NCBI GenBank assembly: GCA_013433145.1
Contig: CM024180.1
Location: forward strand, 5,212,001 to 5,276,000
DNA from: Ascaris suum
Taxonomy: Eukaryota > Nematoda > Chromadorea > Rhabditida > Ascarididae
Direction: 5' to 3'
DNA length: 64,000 nucleotides
Both the position numbers and the translations under genes were made by a program. The notes under the pieces were generated by a model, which was not told the DNA's origin, did not search any database, and was given only the letters and a program-made list of their open reading frames with translations. The number at the start of each line of letters is the position of its first letter. Position 1 is the first letter of the stretch. Shown here one piece after another: positions 62,766-64,000 of the stretch.

Positions 62766-62838
62766 AGTGTCCTAGCTAGTAGAAAGTCAGATGTGTAATT
62801 TCTATGTCGTGAGTTCAATTCACCTTACCAGCGACAAG
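62766..62838 (+). pseudogene. Degenerate tRNA-like sequence
   Basis: TAGCTAGTAGAAAG resembles a damaged tRNA A box. About 35 bases later, GTGAGTTCAATTCAC resembles a T arm and B box. The acceptor stem cannot be paired convincingly and the D arm is shortened, so it would not be a working tRNA. A similar arrangement occurs at 17760-17825. It could be a tRNA-derived SINE fragment or chance. Confidence 0.22.
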
Positions 62839-62977
62839 TTTGTTTTTTTGCTTGCACTTCTTTGATTAATAACCTGTCAAATGCCTTTTTCTTTTGAATT
62901 CCTTTCGCATCTGATCACCTACTCGTGCATTATTTCCTTTCAGAAAATTTTTCGCAGAAAGAACAATTTAAAGACAA

Positions 62978-63142
62978 ATGGGGGACAAATCTCTTACAAA
63001 ACATTGGCGCAGATGTGATCCACTCACTAAAGAAATTTCCTTTTTCTATATTGTTATCGTCGCCGTATATATATTGCAAACGCTTGCATCATTGAACGGG
63101 AGAAATGATGGAGCGCCCATCATCCAACGCCAAAATTTTGAC
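62978..63142 (+). CDS. Candidate first exon of a membrane or secreted protein, 5' part only
   Basis: A strong acceptor (tatttcctttcag, ending 62943) is followed after 34 bases by ATG. The frame encodes about 55 residues to a possible donor (gttgag) at 63143. A basic N-terminus (KSLTKHWRR) precedes a hydrophobic segment at about residues 23-39 (ISFFYIVIVAVYILQTL), as in a signal anchor. A CT-rich tract at 63180-63235 could serve the acceptor at about 63257-63258. The short segment 63259-63296, flanked by AG and gtgagc, may be the next exon. The remainder would lie beyond or near the window end. Family unknown. Confidence 0.35.
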
Positions 63143-63296
63143 GTTGAGATTACCTTCTTCACTTCGCTACCGTTTTGTTGCCTTCAACTCCCTCCAATCT
63201 CCCTCTCTCTATCCCCTCCTGCTTCCTCCCATCCTAACGACAACTAACATTGGAATAGCTTTTGGAGAATCTTCTGAGAATTTCATCGAAGATGGG

Positions 63297-64000
63297 TGAG
63301 CTCTACGACGCCCACCTGAAATTTCAGAGCTTCGTTGAGCTATTACTGTCGGCATATTGTGGGCGCACTTTGTAGACATAATGTAGATAGTATAAAGACG
63401 TGCGGCATATCGCTGACAGCTATTACTGAAAATTCCCAGTGGGCATATTATTGGATTGTTGAGGCAACATACATTGATAAAACGAAATGGATTTGAACAG
63501 CATCTAATGAACTGGCTGCTATTATAAATGCATCAGTGACGAATTACGTTAAAATTTATGCGTAAACATATAACAGCCAGAACAGAGGCAAAGCCTAAAG
63601 TGCGCTTGTATATAGGGAAGAATGCTTACCGTTGATTTCAAGTCTATGGGTCATAATATTCAAAATTAAACAAGAAGGAAAGAGATGCAATCAAATAAGT
63701 CACAAAATTCCAAAAAAAAAAGTTTCCTAAGGAAAATTTCTATAAAAATTCATATAGCACATTCGAATATCGTGCAAAACAGATAGCAATGCTATATTTC
63801 TTGAAAGGTATATGTGAATTATTTACAAATTTATTTCCAATTCTTCCAAAATTTTGATAAAATCGTTGAAAAACTTCCACAAAGTATATAAATTTTCATA
63901 GACGTTTGGCTTTTTTTTCCATACTGTATACTACTCAATCCATCATAAATAGTAACAGCTCTCAGTAATGATTTCGCAATCACTGGACATATGTTATACA
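63297..64000. other. Window 3' end, nothing recognised
   Basis: AT-rich sequence without a supported coding frame. If the gene starting at 62978 is real, this would be its intron or later untranslated sequence. Confidence 0.4.

Larger units (their letters stand above)
55174..62977. other. Gene-poor region up to the candidate gene start at 62978
   Basis: Apart from the two candidate frames at 55373-56288, nothing is supported. A G10 run lies at 57114-57123. A 12-base perfect inverted repeat (TACGATAGATCG at 61173-61184 and complement at 61248-61259) lies in a GC-richer segment (about 60600-61260) that also has a TATAAA at 60758-60763. A tRNA-like degenerate sequence is at 62766-62838. 61372-61780 is AT-rich low-complexity DNA. 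Confidence 0.4.

Overview
The window looks like nuclear genomic DNA from a nematode. The evidence is as follows. It is AT-rich and intron-rich, with GT-AG introns of about 70 to 1,600 bases. The recognisable gene starts have a 3' splice acceptor a few bases upstream of the ATG, as expected for spliced-leader trans-splicing. Two adjacent genes, lysyl hydroxylase (let-268) followed by MTO1 (mtcu-2), have the same neighbour relationship as in C. elegans, where I recall them as F52H3.1 and F52H3.2. Intron length and intergenic spacing are larger than in C. elegans. Species cannot be decided from the sequence; a parasitic chromadorean is a reasonable guess only.

Layout. 1-4847 (+): the last six exons of a procollagen-lysine 2-oxoglutarate 5-dioxygenase, cut by the window start. 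6699-15329 (+): a complete twelve-exon MTO1/MnmG mitochondrial tRNA-modification gene, whose last intron appears to use a GC donor. 15330-19740: gene-poor. 19741-22377 (-): a complete four-exon tandem CCCH zinc-finger protein. 22416-35823: a long gene-poor stretch with a large (TA)n array, one good candidate promoter (26719-26806) and a few unassigned open frames. 35836-39541 (+): a four-exon multi-pass membrane protein that I do not recognise. 43599-47798 (-): an eight-exon nuclear receptor whose DNA-binding domain and hinge look like thyroid hormone receptor (NR1A). 47810-64000: mostly non-coding with three more low-complexity arrays, plus a possible gene start at 62978.

The genes do not form a pathway. 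let-268 acts on collagen in the ER, mtcu-2 on mitochondrial tRNA wobble uridines, the CCCH protein probably on mRNA, and the nuclear receptor on transcription. No bacterial, viral, CRISPR, rRNA or convincing intact tRNA features were seen. The most interesting items are the thyroid-receptor-like gene with an apparently degenerate AF-2 helix, the GC-AG intron, a shared paired-CRE architecture at two places, and a recurrent TGGCGCAA-centred motif in non-coding DNA. Exon boundaries were worked out by hand from splice signals, reading phase and family similarity, and have not been tested with transcripts.
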